Shown here: positions 1 through 7,738 of the stretch, piece after piece
Position numbering within the stretch: the first letter of the stretch is position 1
Layout: the number at the start of each line of letters is the position of its first letter
NCBI RefSeq assembly: GCF_025210165.1
Contig: NZ_JAOASI010000071.1
Location: 51,164 to 115,163, forward strand
Origin: Tepidibacter sp.
Lineage (GTDB): Bacteria > Bacillota > Clostridia > Peptostreptococcales > Peptostreptococcaceae
Reading direction: 5' to 3'
DNA: 64,000 nucleotides
The notes under the pieces: generated by a model
The model's database searches: none
Told to the model about the DNA's origin: nothing
The model's input: the letters and a program-made list of their open reading frames with translations, nothing else
Program-made: the position numbers and the translations under genes

Positions 1-2
1 AT

Positions 3-194
3 CATTGTTCATCAGATAATAACTCTATAGATGGACTTGTTATACTTGATCTTAAGGTTGCTATGGTTGATGGAACTGCTCATACTACAAAATGGCAAAT
101 TAATATTTTACTCATTGGTTACTTATTGGTTACTATCTTCAAAAGAAGTGCGTACTTTACACGGCCTCATATAGTAAGTATACTTGTACTATAA
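3..194 (+). other. Open frame running in from the left edge; coding status doubtful
   Basis: A frame is open from the window edge to a TAA at 192-194 (about 63 codons). The translation shows no motif I recognise. Its last part overlaps the palindromes and promoter region of the next gene, so it may be chance rather than the tail of a real gene. Confidence 0.15.
114..191 (+). promoter_or_regulatory. Candidate operator region of the SDR gene
   Basis: A 10-bp direct repeat ATTGGTTACT occurs at 114-123 and 125-134. Two dyads follow: AAGTGCGTACTT (146-157) and AAGTATACTT (176-185), the latter inside a 20-bp imperfect palindrome at 172-191. The shared AAGT...ACTT ends suggest a dimeric repressor. 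HxlR-type regulators often control such SDR genes, but no regulator gene is visible here, so the assignment is inference. Confidence 0.4.
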
Positions 195-215
195 AAGAAT
201 TTTGGAGGTAATGAT

Positions 216-938
216 ATGAAAAAATTAATAGTAATAACAGGAGCAAGTTCTGGATTTGGAATGGAATTGGCAAAGGAATTTGCAAAAGATGGATATCCGA
301 TGCTTTTATTAGCAAGAAGAGTAGAAAAAATGGAGGCATTAAATCTACCTAATACAATATGCAAAAAGGTAGATGTAACAGATAAAGAAGCTTTTGAATC
401 AGCAGTTAGAGAAGCGGAAGCAAAGTATGGAAAGACAGATTTAATTATAAATAACGCAGGTGTTATGTTATTAGGTGATATTGCAGTACAAGATTCAAAA
501 GAATGGAAAACAATGCTTGATGTAAATGTAATGGGTGTAATGAATGGAATGCAAATTGTAATGAATGATATGAAAGAAAGAAAATCTGGAACTATTATCA
601 ATTTATCATCAATTGCAGGGTTAAAGCCATTTCCTAATCATGCAGCATATTGTGCAAGTAAATATGGAGTAGCAGGATTAACAGAGGTAGTTAGAGGTGA
701 GTTATCATCGTATAATGTAAGAACATTATATATATGCCCAGGTGCTGTTAGTACAGAATTATTAGGACATACAACAAATAAAGATATTATTGATGGATAT
801 AATGAATGGAAAGAATCAATAGGAGCAGTTAATATTACAGCAAATGATGTTGCTAAAACGATTAAGTATGCATATGAATTGCCACAAGCAGTTTCATTAA
901 GACAAATAGTTATTACAGATACAATGCAAGATGCTTAA
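216..938 (+). CDS. SDR family NAD(P)-dependent oxidoreductase
   Basis: Classical short-chain dehydrogenase/reductase of 240 aa, the usual length. It has the Rossmann cofactor motif TGASSGFG at residues 8-15, NNAG at 79-82, the structural Asn104, Ser131/Ser132, and the catalytic YCASK (Tyr145, Lys149). It should be a soluble NAD(P)-dependent alcohol/ketone oxidoreductase; the substrate cannot be told from sequence. The start is set by GGAGG at 204-208, eight bases before ATG. The gene is monocistronic: palindromic operator candidates lie upstream and a strong hairpin terminator follows directly. Confidence 0.9.
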   Translation: MKKLIVITGASSGFGMELAKEFAKDGYPMLLLARRVEKMEALNLPNTICKKVDVTDKEAFESAVREAEAKYGKTDLIINNAGVMLLGDIAVQDSKEWKTMLDVNVMGVMNGMQIVMNDMKERKSGTIINLSSIAGLKPFPNHAAYCASKYGVAGLTEVVRGELSSYNVRTLYICPGAVSTELLGHTTNKDIIDGYNEWKESIGAVNITANDVAKTIKYAYELPQAVSLRQIVITDTMQDA

Positions 939-955
939 AAAAGGAAAATAAAATT

Positions 956-1002
956 AAAAAACAGCACTAATTCTATTAAATGTAATTAGTGCTGTTTTTT
1001 TT
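956..1002. terminator. Bidirectional terminator between SDR gene and recombinase
   Basis: A perfect 12-bp stem (961-972 with 984-995) is extended by an A-tract on the left and a T-tract on the right. It can end the SDR transcript on plus and the convergent recombinase transcript on minus. Confidence 0.9.
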
Positions 1003-1015
1003 ATGATTAAGGAAA

Positions 1016-2662
1016 TTATAGCATTTTTTGTTCAAGCAAATGGATTTCAAGTTTTTTACCATCCCAAGTTATCTTATCTATTAAAACTTTAAGACATAGC
1101 TTTTTTTCTTCAAAAGTTAAAGCATGAATATTAGAAGAAAAATCTGTTAATAACTGTGTACATGAATCTATATCTATCTTTTTCAATGATGAAATCTCCG
1201 TATCATCTGTTATATTAGCAAGTTCTTTTTTTGTTTGATTTATTTTCTTATCAAATTCTTCAATTTGATTAATCAGGTATTTACTGGCTGAAGAGTTTTT
1301 ATTTTGTGAAATTTGCAGTGTAAGGTTCGATATATTTTGTTCATATAATTTCAACTCTTTTTCTAAGTCATCTTTTTTAATAATATTTTCTTTGTAAATA
1401 CTATTAATATTTTGTTTATGATGATTTAATTTATCATAGAGGCTACTTTGCTTTAGTGATATATTCTTTATCTCTTCTATAACCATTTCATCAGCTATAT
1501 AACCTAGTAAATTCTTCACCTTACACCTAGTACCTTTTGATTTTTCTTTCATCAGGCATCGGTAATAATAGTAGGTACTAGCTTTTCTTTTATATACACT
1601 TACTCTCATTTTTGAGCCACATTCTTTACATGTTAATAAAGGTGTTATCAAACCAACGCTTCCTGTGTTTAGACGAGGAGCTTTTTTTGAGTTCTCTTGT
1701 AATAAATACTGAACTTTGATCCAAGTATCAGATGAAATTACCCCCTTATGTTTTCCAATAGCGATAATCCAATCGGATTTATCTCTTCTTATAGTCGAAT
1801 TATTTTTTTTAGTCTGTTTATTATAGGTGAGTATTGAATATTTTCCATTAAAGTCTGATTTAGGAGAAGCTATATCACAATTATTTTCTTTAAAATACTC
1901 ATATACTAATTCATCAGCTACAGCATATACAGGATTAGTAAGTATTAATTTAAGAGAGCTTTTATCAAAATCTTTATTATTCTTTGTTTTTATATTATTT
2001 TGCAATGTAAAGCTTTCGAGTTTACTTAAGCTTTTTAATTCAATATATTTACTATATAATTTTTTTACTAGGTCTAACTCATCTTCTAGGGGAGATAGTT
2101 TATACATTTTCTTTTTATTCATATCCGAGTCATAGTAAATGATAGGTTCACTCTTAAATCCAGTAGGGGTTTGACCTCCTAGCCATCTTCCACTTCTTGC
2201 AAGAGAGAGCATATTATCTCTAATTCTTTCTGCTATAGTTTCCCTTTCAAGCTGAGCGAATACAGACGCTATATACATCATCGCCCTTCCCATTGGAGTA
2301 GATGTATCAAACTGTTCTTTAACAGATATAAAAGCTATATTGTGATTATTAAGAAGTTCTATAATACCAGAAAAATCACATATATTTCTACTTATACGGT
2401 CTAATCTATAGCATATTAGTATATCAAACTTATTTTTCTTTGCATCTTCAATCATCAGTTGAAACTTTGGTCTATTAGCATTTCCTCCTGAATATCCTTC
2501 ATCTTCATAAATAATAAACTCACAAGCATTAAATTTATTATTAATATGCTGTTTACACAAATCTATTTGATTTTGAATAGAATCTCCTTTTTCCGTAAGC
2601 TTTGACTTACGAGAATAAATAGCAATTTTATACAGGTTAATCACCTCATTTAAAAAAGTCAA
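1016..2662 (-). CDS. Large serine recombinase (site-specific integrase/resolvase family)
   Basis: Protein of up to 548 aa with the layout of large serine recombinases. The resolvase catalytic domain is at the N-terminus (YSRKS with nucleophile Ser20 of the longest frame, then GYSGGNANRP and YRLDRISRN). A recombinase domain, a zinc ribbon with two Cys pairs (CKEC ... C...C) and a coiled coil near 400-480 follow. The start is uncertain: TTG at 2662 has no Shine-Dalgarno, and GTG at 2644 overlaps the only good one. GAGGTG (2647-2642) stands six bases before CTG at 2635, where a family-typical start (Tyr-Lys-Ile-Ala) would fall. No phage, conjugation or transposition genes lie nearby, so the element it moved is not obvious. 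Pieces of a second copy lie at 7115-7236. Confidence 0.9.
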   Translation of the reverse strand: MTFLNEVINLYKIAIYSRKSKLTEKGDSIQNQIDLCKQHINNKFNACEFIIYEDEGYSGGNANRPKFQLMIEDAKKNKFDILICYRLDRISRNICDFSGIIELLNNHNIAFISVKEQFDTSTPMGRAMMYIASVFAQLERETIAERIRDNMLSLARSGRWLGGQTPTGFKSEPIIYYDSDMNKKKMYKLSPLEDELDLVKKLYSKYIELKSLSKLESFTLQNNIKTKNNKDFDKSSLKLILTNPVYAVADELVYEYFKENNCDIASPKSDFNGKYSILTYNKQTKKNNSTIRRDKSDWIIAIGKHKGVISSDTWIKVQYLLQENSKKAPRLNTGSVGLITPLLTCKECGSKMRVSVYKRKASTYYYYRCLMKEKSKGTRCKVKNLLGYIADEMVIEEIKNISLKQSSLYDKLNHHKQNINSIYKENIIKKDDLEKELKLYEQNISNLTLQISQNKNSSASKYLINQIEEFDKKINQTKKELANITDDTEISSLKKIDIDSCTQLLTDFSSNIHALTFEEKKLCLKVLIDKITWDGKKLEIHLLEQKML

Positions 2663-2782
2663 ATATAATCTATATTAAATGAGATATTACAGAACTAAGA
2701 ATAATATGATTAGTTTTTTGCTTTCGTAATTGAATAGGACGAGTGCTATTCTTCATAGTTTATTAAGAGGAGAGTGATAAAT

Positions 2783-2950
2783 ATGAGGAATAAAATTGAG
2801 GTTGTAATGAATATAGATAATAAAGAAAAAGCTAGAGAATTAATGGAAGATAGTTTGGTTCAAATTATTGTAGATAGAATAAACAAGTATCCAGAATATC
2901 AACATACATATATATACAATAAGATTTTAGATGAGTTAAATGAAAGTTAA
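2783..2950 (+). CDS. Small hypothetical protein, divergent from recombinase
   Basis: A 55-aa charged, probably soluble ORF (starts MRNKIEVVMN, ends LDELNES) preceded by AAGAGGAGAG. I know no family for it. It is divergent from the recombinase, and a fragment of its 3' half is kept next to recombinase fragments at 7192-7236. The two therefore travelled together as one module. A directionality or regulatory role for the recombinase is possible but only inferred from this linkage. Confidence 0.6.
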   Translation: MRNKIEVVMNIDNKEKARELMEDSLVQIIVDRINKYPEYQHTYIYNKILDELNES

Positions 2951-3006
2951 ATATTTAAACTGCTAACTCAATGGAAGTGTGCCTTCTGATAAAAATCCAA
3001 ATAATA

Positions 3007-3035
3007 TTTACAAATGTAATTACATATGTTAAAAT
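3007..3035 (+). promoter_or_regulatory. Promoter and operator of the dhaL-dhaK-lsrF-like operon
   Basis: TTTACA (3007-3012), 17-bp spacer, TAAAAT (3030-3035). The spacer holds the perfect 12-bp palindrome ATGTAATTACAT (3014-3025). A further half-site, ACAAATGTA, follows at about 3042-3050. The promoter of the SorC-type regulator gene (6037-6065) has a matching palindrome in the same place, so this is very likely that regulator's operator. Confidence 0.75.
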
Positions 3036-3067
3036 TTAATTAACAAATGTAAAGGGGGGCGTTTAAA

Positions 3068-3685
3068 ATGAATGTTGCTTTATGGAAGAGAATGTTATTA
3101 AAATCTGCATATTTACTTAAATCAAATATAAAATATTTATGTGAACTAGATAGCATCGCTGGTGATGGAGACCACGGAATAACTATAGGACGTATTGGAG
3201 AATGTATAGAAGAAAGAATTTCTAATAATTATGAAAATGATTCAATCAAGAAAATAAATGATGATTTAAGTTTGAAACTTATGAATGTAAATGGAGGATC
3301 AGCAGGCCCACTTTATGGAACAATTTTTGAAGGAATGTCTGAGGGAATAGAAGATAAAGAAATTTTAATTATTAAAGATATAAAAAATATGTTTAAAGAA
3401 TCAAAGGAAGCTTTTCAAATGATATCAAAAGCAAAATTAGGAGATAAGACATTAGTAGATGCTTTTTATCCAGCGGTGGATGCTATAGTAGATAGCGAAG
3501 GAACTTTATTAGAAATGCTTGAAGCAGGGGTTAAAGCATCTGAAGAAGGAGCAAAGAATACAAAGAACTATATAGCCAAATTTGGTAGAGCTAAGAATGT
3601 TGGTGAAAGAAGTATAGGACATAAAGACCCAGGAGCAGTATCTATTTCATTATTTTTTAAAGGCTTATATGAAGGTGCAAAATAA
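3068..3685 (+). CDS. dhaL: Dihydroxyacetone kinase-like subunit L (DhaL)
   Basis: ADP/ATP-binding subunit of a DhaK/DhaL kinase, 205 aa against about 210 for known DhaL. The Mg-ADP-binding aspartates are visible as Asp28, Asp33 and Asp35 in LDSIAGDGDHG. The family glycine-rich stretch appears as NGGSAGPLYG. It would phosphorylate the substrate held by the DhaK-like protein encoded next. No DhaM phosphotransfer protein is encoded in the cluster, so the phosphate donor (PTS-charged bound ADP, or free ATP) is open. The start follows a strong GGGGGG purine tract. It is first in an operon with dhaK, an LsrF-like gene and a VOC gene. Confidence 0.85.
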   Translation: MNVALWKRMLLKSAYLLKSNIKYLCELDSIAGDGDHGITIGRIGECIEERISNNYENDSIKKINDDLSLKLMNVNGGSAGPLYGTIFEGMSEGIEDKEILIIKDIKNMFKESKEAFQMISKAKLGDKTLVDAFYPAVDAIVDSEGTLLEMLEAGVKASEEGAKNTKNYIAKFGRAKNVGERSIGHKDPGAVSISLFFKGLYEGAK

Positions 3686-3713
3686 ATAAAATGAAAGAGG
3701 GGGAGAGCGTATT

Positions 3714-4712
3714 ATGACAATGAAAAAATTTATTAACAAGCCTGAGAATTTAACAAGGGAACTTCTTGAAGGGTTAGAATTATCTAATCCAGACATAATC
3801 AAATTAACAGATACAAACTTAGTTGTAAATAAGAAGCTTGAAGAAACTGATAGAGTTACAATTGTAACTCTTGGTGGAACAGGTCATGAACCAGCTTTAA
3901 GTGGTTTTGTAGGTGATGGAATGATAGATGTTTCTGTACCTGGAGATATCTTTGCAGCACCTGGTCCTGGTGCATGTATTGAAGCTATTAAAATGGCTGA
4001 TAGAGGTAAGGGAGTTTTATTTGTTGTTTTAAATCACGCAGGTGATATGCTTACTGGTAATCTTACTATGAAACAGGCTAAAAAACAAGGTTTAAATGTA
4101 TTAAGGGTTATAACTCAAGAAGATATTTCAAATGCTCCAAGAGAAAATGGGGATGATAGAAGAGGCTTAGTTGGATGCGTACCTCTTTATAAAATTGCAG
4201 CAGGTGCAGCTAAAAAAGGCAAATCTTTGGAAGAAGTGGCTAATATTGCCCAAAGATTTGCAGATAATATGGCTACAATAGCTGTTGCATGTTCTGGTGC
4301 AACACATCCCGCAACAGGTATGCAAATATCACAATTATCTGATGATGAAATGGAAATAGGTATGGGACAACACGGAGAAGGCGGCGGAGGTCGCATGAAA
4401 ATGAAGTCAGCAGATGAAACTGCTCAGATAATGCTTGAAGCACTACTTAAAGATTTAGATGTAAAATCTGGAGAAAAGTTAATGGTTATTATTAATGGTT
4501 CAGGAGCAACTACATTAATGGAACAACTAATAGTTTATAGAAAATGTCATAAATATCTAGAAAGTAAAGGTATTGAAGTAGTTGCAAGTGTTGTTGATGA
4601 AATTCTTACAGTACAGGAAGCTGGTGGATTCCAAATGTTTATTGCTAGAATGGATGATGAATTATTAGAATATTGGAATGAACCATGTAAAACACCTTAC
4701 TTAAAAAAATAG
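3714..4712 (+). CDS. dhaK: Dihydroxyacetone kinase-like subunit K (DhaK)
   Basis: Substrate-binding subunit of a DhaK/DhaL kinase, 332 aa. In known DhaK a histidine binds the keto-sugar covalently as a hemiaminal; the matching residue is His220 in GMGQHGEGG. The other active-site residues correspond to His58 (GGTGHEP) and Asp111 (NHAGDML). The Gly-rich loop is GQHGEGGGG instead of the classical sequence and the protein is about 24 aa shorter than E. coli DhaK. A substrate other than dihydroxyacetone (for example a tetrulose or DPD-like keto-sugar) is therefore possible. It lies 28 bases after dhaL. Confidence 0.85.
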   Translation: MTMKKFINKPENLTRELLEGLELSNPDIIKLTDTNLVVNKKLEETDRVTIVTLGGTGHEPALSGFVGDGMIDVSVPGDIFAAPGPGACIEAIKMADRGKGVLFVVLNHAGDMLTGNLTMKQAKKQGLNVLRVITQEDISNAPRENGDDRRGLVGCVPLYKIAAGAAKKGKSLEEVANIAQRFADNMATIAVACSGATHPATGMQISQLSDDEMEIGMGQHGEGGGGRMKMKSADETAQIMLEALLKDLDVKSGEKLMVIINGSGATTLMEQLIVYRKCHKYLESKGIEVVASVVDEILTVQEAGGFQMFIARMDDELLEYWNEPCKTPYLKK

Positions 4713-4727
4713 GTAGGAGGAAATAAA

Positions 4728-5615
4728 ATGGCAGATAAAGATGGAATTAATTTACCAAAAGATTATGCAATAGATATAAAACCACCAACTCAACATTTTC
4801 ATGTAAAAGGAATGGAACATGTTGATTGGGGAATGAAAAATAGATTATCTAAAATATTTAATCCTAAAACAGGAAAAACACTTATGTTAGCTTTTGATCA
4901 TGGATATATCATGGGCTCGACATCAGGTCTTGAAAGACTTGACTTATCAATTCCTCCACTTATTGAAGATGCAGATTGCCTTATGGCAACAAGAGGTGCT
5001 CTTAGATCGTGTATTATGCCAGATCATAATAAAGCAATTGCACTTAGATGCTCAGCAGGAAGCTCTGTATTAAAAGATGATATGAGCCATGAAGTCATAG
5101 GTGTTGATATTGATGATGCTATTAGAATGAATGCTTCATGTATAGCGGTACAATCTTTTATAGGAGCTAGTGGTGAATGTCAATCTATTAATAATATTGT
5201 TAAAGCAGTAGATAATGGAAATCGTTATGGTATTCCTGTTTTAGGTGTTGTTGCTGTAGGTAAAGAAATGAAAAGAACGCCTAAGTATTTTTTACTAGCA
5301 ACTCGAATGCTTGCTGAATTTGGTGTAAGCATAGTTAAAACCTATTATTGCGATGACTTTGAAAAAATAACAGCTGCTTGTCCAGTACCTATTGTAATAG
5401 CTGGAGGTAAAAAGGTATCTGAAAAAGAGGCATTAGAAATAACTTATAAAGCTATACAACAAGGGGCAGCAGGAGTTGATATGGGTAGGAATGTATTCCA
5501 AGCCGAAAATCCAAAAGCAATGATTAAAGCTGTAAGATCTGTTGTTCATGATAAATTTTCAGTAGAAAAAGCATTTAAATTATATGAGGACATGAAAAGA
5601 TGTACAACTTATTAA
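4728..5615 (+). CDS. LsrF-like class I aldolase/thiolase
   Basis: 295-aa (beta/alpha)8 protein that closely resembles E. coli LsrF, the thiolase that cleaves phosphorylated AI-2 (3-hydroxy-2,4-pentanedione-5-phosphate) to DHAP and acetyl-CoA. Conserved stretches are DWGMKNRLSKIFNPKTGK, MLAFDHGY, IVKTYY with the Schiff-base lysine at 204 (Lys203 in LsrF), VPIVIAGGKK and GVDMGRN. LsrF belongs to the DhnA/FbaB aldolase group, so an aldolase on a related sugar phosphate is the main alternative. The gene follows dhaK by 15 bases. Its position after a kinase suggests it cleaves the kinase's product. Confidence 0.85.
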   Translation: MADKDGINLPKDYAIDIKPPTQHFHVKGMEHVDWGMKNRLSKIFNPKTGKTLMLAFDHGYIMGSTSGLERLDLSIPPLIEDADCLMATRGALRSCIMPDHNKAIALRCSAGSSVLKDDMSHEVIGVDIDDAIRMNASCIAVQSFIGASGECQSINNIVKAVDNGNRYGIPVLGVVAVGKEMKRTPKYFLLATRMLAEFGVSIVKTYYCDDFEKITAACPVPIVIAGGKKVSEKEALEITYKAIQQGAAGVDMGRNVFQAENPKAMIKAVRSVVHDKFSVEKAFKLYEDMKRCTTY

Positions 5616-5667
5616 ATGTAGTTTAAATAAATTCTATCCTAAATAAAAAAATAAGGAGTGTATTTAT

Positions 5668-5979
5668 ATGGAATTTATGCATATTGGTGTTGTAACAGAT
5701 AAGGTTCAAAAAGATGAAATATATGCTGAAGATATAAAGGTATATATTACTGAACCTGAAGCAAGCGAATTTAAGTTTGAGTATTTAAGATTTGAAGAGA
5801 ACAGCCCTCTACCTGAAATTATGCAAAAAAATCCTCATGTAGCATTCAAAGTAGATAAATTAGAGGATTATTTGGAGAAGAATCAAGTTATTGTAGAACC
5901 TTTTATGGCAGATGAAAATTTGAAAATAGCATTTATTATTAAAGATGGTTTGATATTGGAATTAATGCAATATTGTTAG
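5668..5979 (+). CDS. VOC/glyoxalase-fold small protein
   Basis: 103-aa protein with the beta-strand pattern of a vicinal-oxygen-chelate domain: MHIGVV at the start, HVAFKVDKLEDYL in the middle, and IAFIIKDGLILELMQ at the end. Candidate metal ligands are His5, the central His and the C-terminal Glu. Proteins of this size and shape accompany sugar catabolic genes. Here it may isomerise or epimerise the phosphorylated intermediate, in the position LsrG fills in the lsr pathway; that role is inferred from context. It is the last gene of the operon and is followed by a terminator. Confidence 0.65.
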   Translation: MEFMHIGVVTDKVQKDEIYAEDIKVYITEPEASEFKFEYLRFEENSPLPEIMQKNPHVAFKVDKLEDYLEKNQVIVEPFMADENLKIAFIIKDGLILELMQYC

Positions 5980-5990
5980 AAAAAATATAT

Positions 5991-6025
5991 AACCAAAAAC
6001 TCCGCTGAAATGCGGAGTTTTTTTG
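5991..6025 (+). terminator. Terminator after VOC gene
   Basis: Stem ACTCCGC (5999-6005) with GCGGAGT (6012-6018), then a run of T. It separates the catabolic operon from the regulator gene. Confidence 0.9.
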
Positions 6026-6036
6026 TTAAGATAGAC

Positions 6037-6065
6037 TTGACAAATGTTATAACATAAGATAAGGT
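6037..6065 (+). promoter_or_regulatory. Promoter and operator of the SorC-type regulator
   Basis: TTGACA (6037-6042), 17-bp spacer, weak TAAGGT (6060-6065). The perfect palindrome ATGTTATAACAT (6044-6055) is in the spacer, the same placement as at 3014-3025. This suggests autoregulation. Confidence 0.7.
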
Positions 6066-6147
6066 ATGTGGTGATATTTACAGTTATATTTGTAAAATAA
6101 ATAAACAAAATTTATTTCTATATATGTGGTTTAGAAGAGGTGAAGAT

Positions 6148-7083
6148 GTGTCAGATGTAAATGAAATAGCAAAATTAGTAGAAGTTTCAAAAATGTATTT
6201 TGAGGATAATATGACCCAAGCTGAAATAGCAAGAAAAATTGAAGTATCAAGACCTCTCGTAAGTAAAATGCTTAGTAAAGCCAAAGAGATTGGTATTGTA
6301 AAAATTGAAATCAGATCCTTATTTTCTAGTAATGATTTAATTATGGGTCAAGTTAGAAATTTATTTAATATAAAAGGTGGCCTGATTGTACCAGAAGGAA
6401 AAACAGAGTATATTACTAAGCAAACTGTACTGAATCATTGTATTCACTATGTAAAGGATATGCTTCCTGAAATAAATAAAATAGGTTTAGGATGGGGATA
6501 TACTATAGGTGAATTTGTTGATGAATTTGAGAAAATAAAAGATGTTTCAGTGTATGAAGGAGATATATGTCCTTTAATTGGAACAGCAAATATACCTAAT
6601 AAAGGATATCATCCTAATGAAGTTGTTAGAATTTTTTCCAATAATACTGGATTAAACCCCTTATTTATATATGCACCAGCTTTTCCTACAACAAAAGAGG
6701 AAAAGGAAATATATTGCCAAACAGAAAATTTTAAAACAATTAGCGAACAATGGAATGACTTAGATGTGATTATTATGTCTGTAGGTAATTTCCCATCTGT
6801 ACCTGATCAAGCAACTGCAATTAGATTTGGTAAGAAACTAATTGATGAAAAAGCTGTAGGTGTATTTTTATCATATTATTTTGATAAGGAAGGGAAAATT
6901 ATCAAAAGTGAAGATGATCATGTTATACACATTTCTTTAGAAAAGTTAAGTCGTGCAAAAAAAGTTATTGCCATTTGTGTTGATACAAGTGTGGATGCTG
7001 TAATCGGTGCATTAAGAACAGGCTTCATTACACATATTATTACAGATGAAAAAACAGCTACACAAGTAATTATGAACAAGTAA
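6148..7083 (+). CDS. SorC/LsrR-family sugar-responsive transcriptional regulator
   Basis: 311-aa regulator from the GTG start. The N-terminal helix-turn-helix is near residues 20-50 (MTQAEIARKIEVSRPLVSKML), followed by a SorC/DeoR-type sugar-phosphate-binding domain with the family GLGWGYTIGEF stretch. The in-frame ATG at 6124 is less likely because AGAGGTG lies just before GTG 6148. LsrR, the regulator of AI-2 uptake, belongs to this family. The protein most likely binds the palindromes at 3014-3025 and 6044-6055 and is released by a phosphorylated product of the DhaKL-like kinase. The gene has its own promoter downstream of the operon it probably controls. Confidence 0.85.
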   Translation: MSDVNEIAKLVEVSKMYFEDNMTQAEIARKIEVSRPLVSKMLSKAKEIGIVKIEIRSLFSSNDLIMGQVRNLFNIKGGLIVPEGKTEYITKQTVLNHCIHYVKDMLPEINKIGLGWGYTIGEFVDEFEKIKDVSVYEGDICPLIGTANIPNKGYHPNEVVRIFSNNTGLNPLFIYAPAFPTTKEEKEIYCQTENFKTISEQWNDLDVIIMSVGNFPSVPDQATAIRFGKKLIDEKAVGVFLSYYFDKEGKIIKSEDDHVIHISLEKLSRAKKVIAICVDTSVDAVIGALRTGFITHIITDEKTATQVIMNK

Positions 7084-7114
7084 AAATATTTATAAAAATC
7101 CACCCGATTTACTA

Positions 7115-7236
7115 TTATATCAGCAAGTTCTTTTTGATTTATCTCTTCTTATAGTTGAATTCTTTTTATTTTTAGTTTGCTTATTGATAGGTAGAATAAA
7201 CAAGTATCTAGAATATCAATGTATTTATATATACAA
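7115..7236 (-). pseudogene. Internally deleted remnant of a second recombinase + small-ORF module
   Basis: Three blocks match the left module in the same order and orientation: 7115-7135 matches 1210-1230, 7136-7192 matches 1776-1828, and 7192-7236 matches 2875-2919. By eye each block is roughly 80-95% identical. The rest of a full copy has been lost in two deletions; the first joint falls at a shared GATTTAT. The remnant lies immediately after the SorC regulator gene, so the dha cluster is bracketed by the intact module and this scar. Confidence 0.85.
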
Positions 7237-7262
7237 AAGACTGGCAAATTGCCAGTCTTTTA
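7236..7262. terminator. Perfect hairpin terminator, copy 1
   Basis: AAAAGACTGGC paired with GCCAGTCTTTT around an AAATT loop region. It works on both strands: for the SorC gene on plus and for the interrupted minus-strand gene next to it. The 34-bp stretch including flanks recurs at 9112-9145. Confidence 0.85.
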
Positions 7263-7264
7263 AA

Positions 7265-7573
7265 TTATCCTTGTTTGAATATATGAAAGTTTTTCTTTAG
7301 TATAAAAATATCTTGCTTTGTTTGATGTTCTTCATATTTTAGAAAATCAACATCCTCACTAAGTTTATCTAGTTTAATATTTATATTTGCTATATCTTCA
7401 GTATTTCTAACAACTTAATCATGGGTAGCATCTAATTTTTTTATTATATCTTTTTGTCCTTTTTCAAGGTTATTCATACGCTTATCAAGACTATCCATAC
7501 GCTTATTGATGTCAGAAATATTATTGTTAATAGTTTTTATTTCTCCGAGTATTTCTTTTAGTATATTCTCCAT
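7265..7573 (-). pseudogene. Coiled-coil small protein gene interrupted by an in-frame TAA
   Basis: A 102-codon minus-strand frame starts at ATG 7573 behind an AAGGATG-like ribosome site and ends at 7265. Codon 53 (7417-7415) is TAA. The translation on both sides is one continuous heptad-rich coiled coil (NKRMDSLDKRMNNLEKGQKD ... TEDIANINIKLDKL), so the stop is a nonsense mutation in a once-intact gene of about 102 aa. A shorter remnant of the same gene lies at 10930-10990. I cannot assign a function; such short coiled-coil proteins are common in clostridial accessory DNA. Confidence 0.75.
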
Positions 7574-7738
7574 AATATCACATCCTTAGTTTGATTATAT
7601 AGATATTATAACATAGGGGTCTATGTGGTTGGAATGAAAAAGAGTTAATGGTAAAATTTACTTAAATATATGAGATGAAACTGTTCCTCATACATAATGG
7701 TAAACTATAAAGTTAGGTATTTAAGTAAAAATAATAAT

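Noticed and set aside
167..601. Minus-strand 144-aa frame opposite the SDR gene
   Set aside because: It is a shadow of a clear SDR coding sequence; low-complexity composition and no ribosome site.
1016..2950. Recombinase as part of an intact prophage or ICE in this window
   Set aside because: No structural, packaging, conjugation or replication genes on either side within the window.
7265..7414. C-terminal part of the coiled-coil frame as an independent gene after the TAA
   Set aside because: No start codon with a ribosome site after the stop; the two parts continue one heptad pattern, so a nonsense mutation is the simpler reading.
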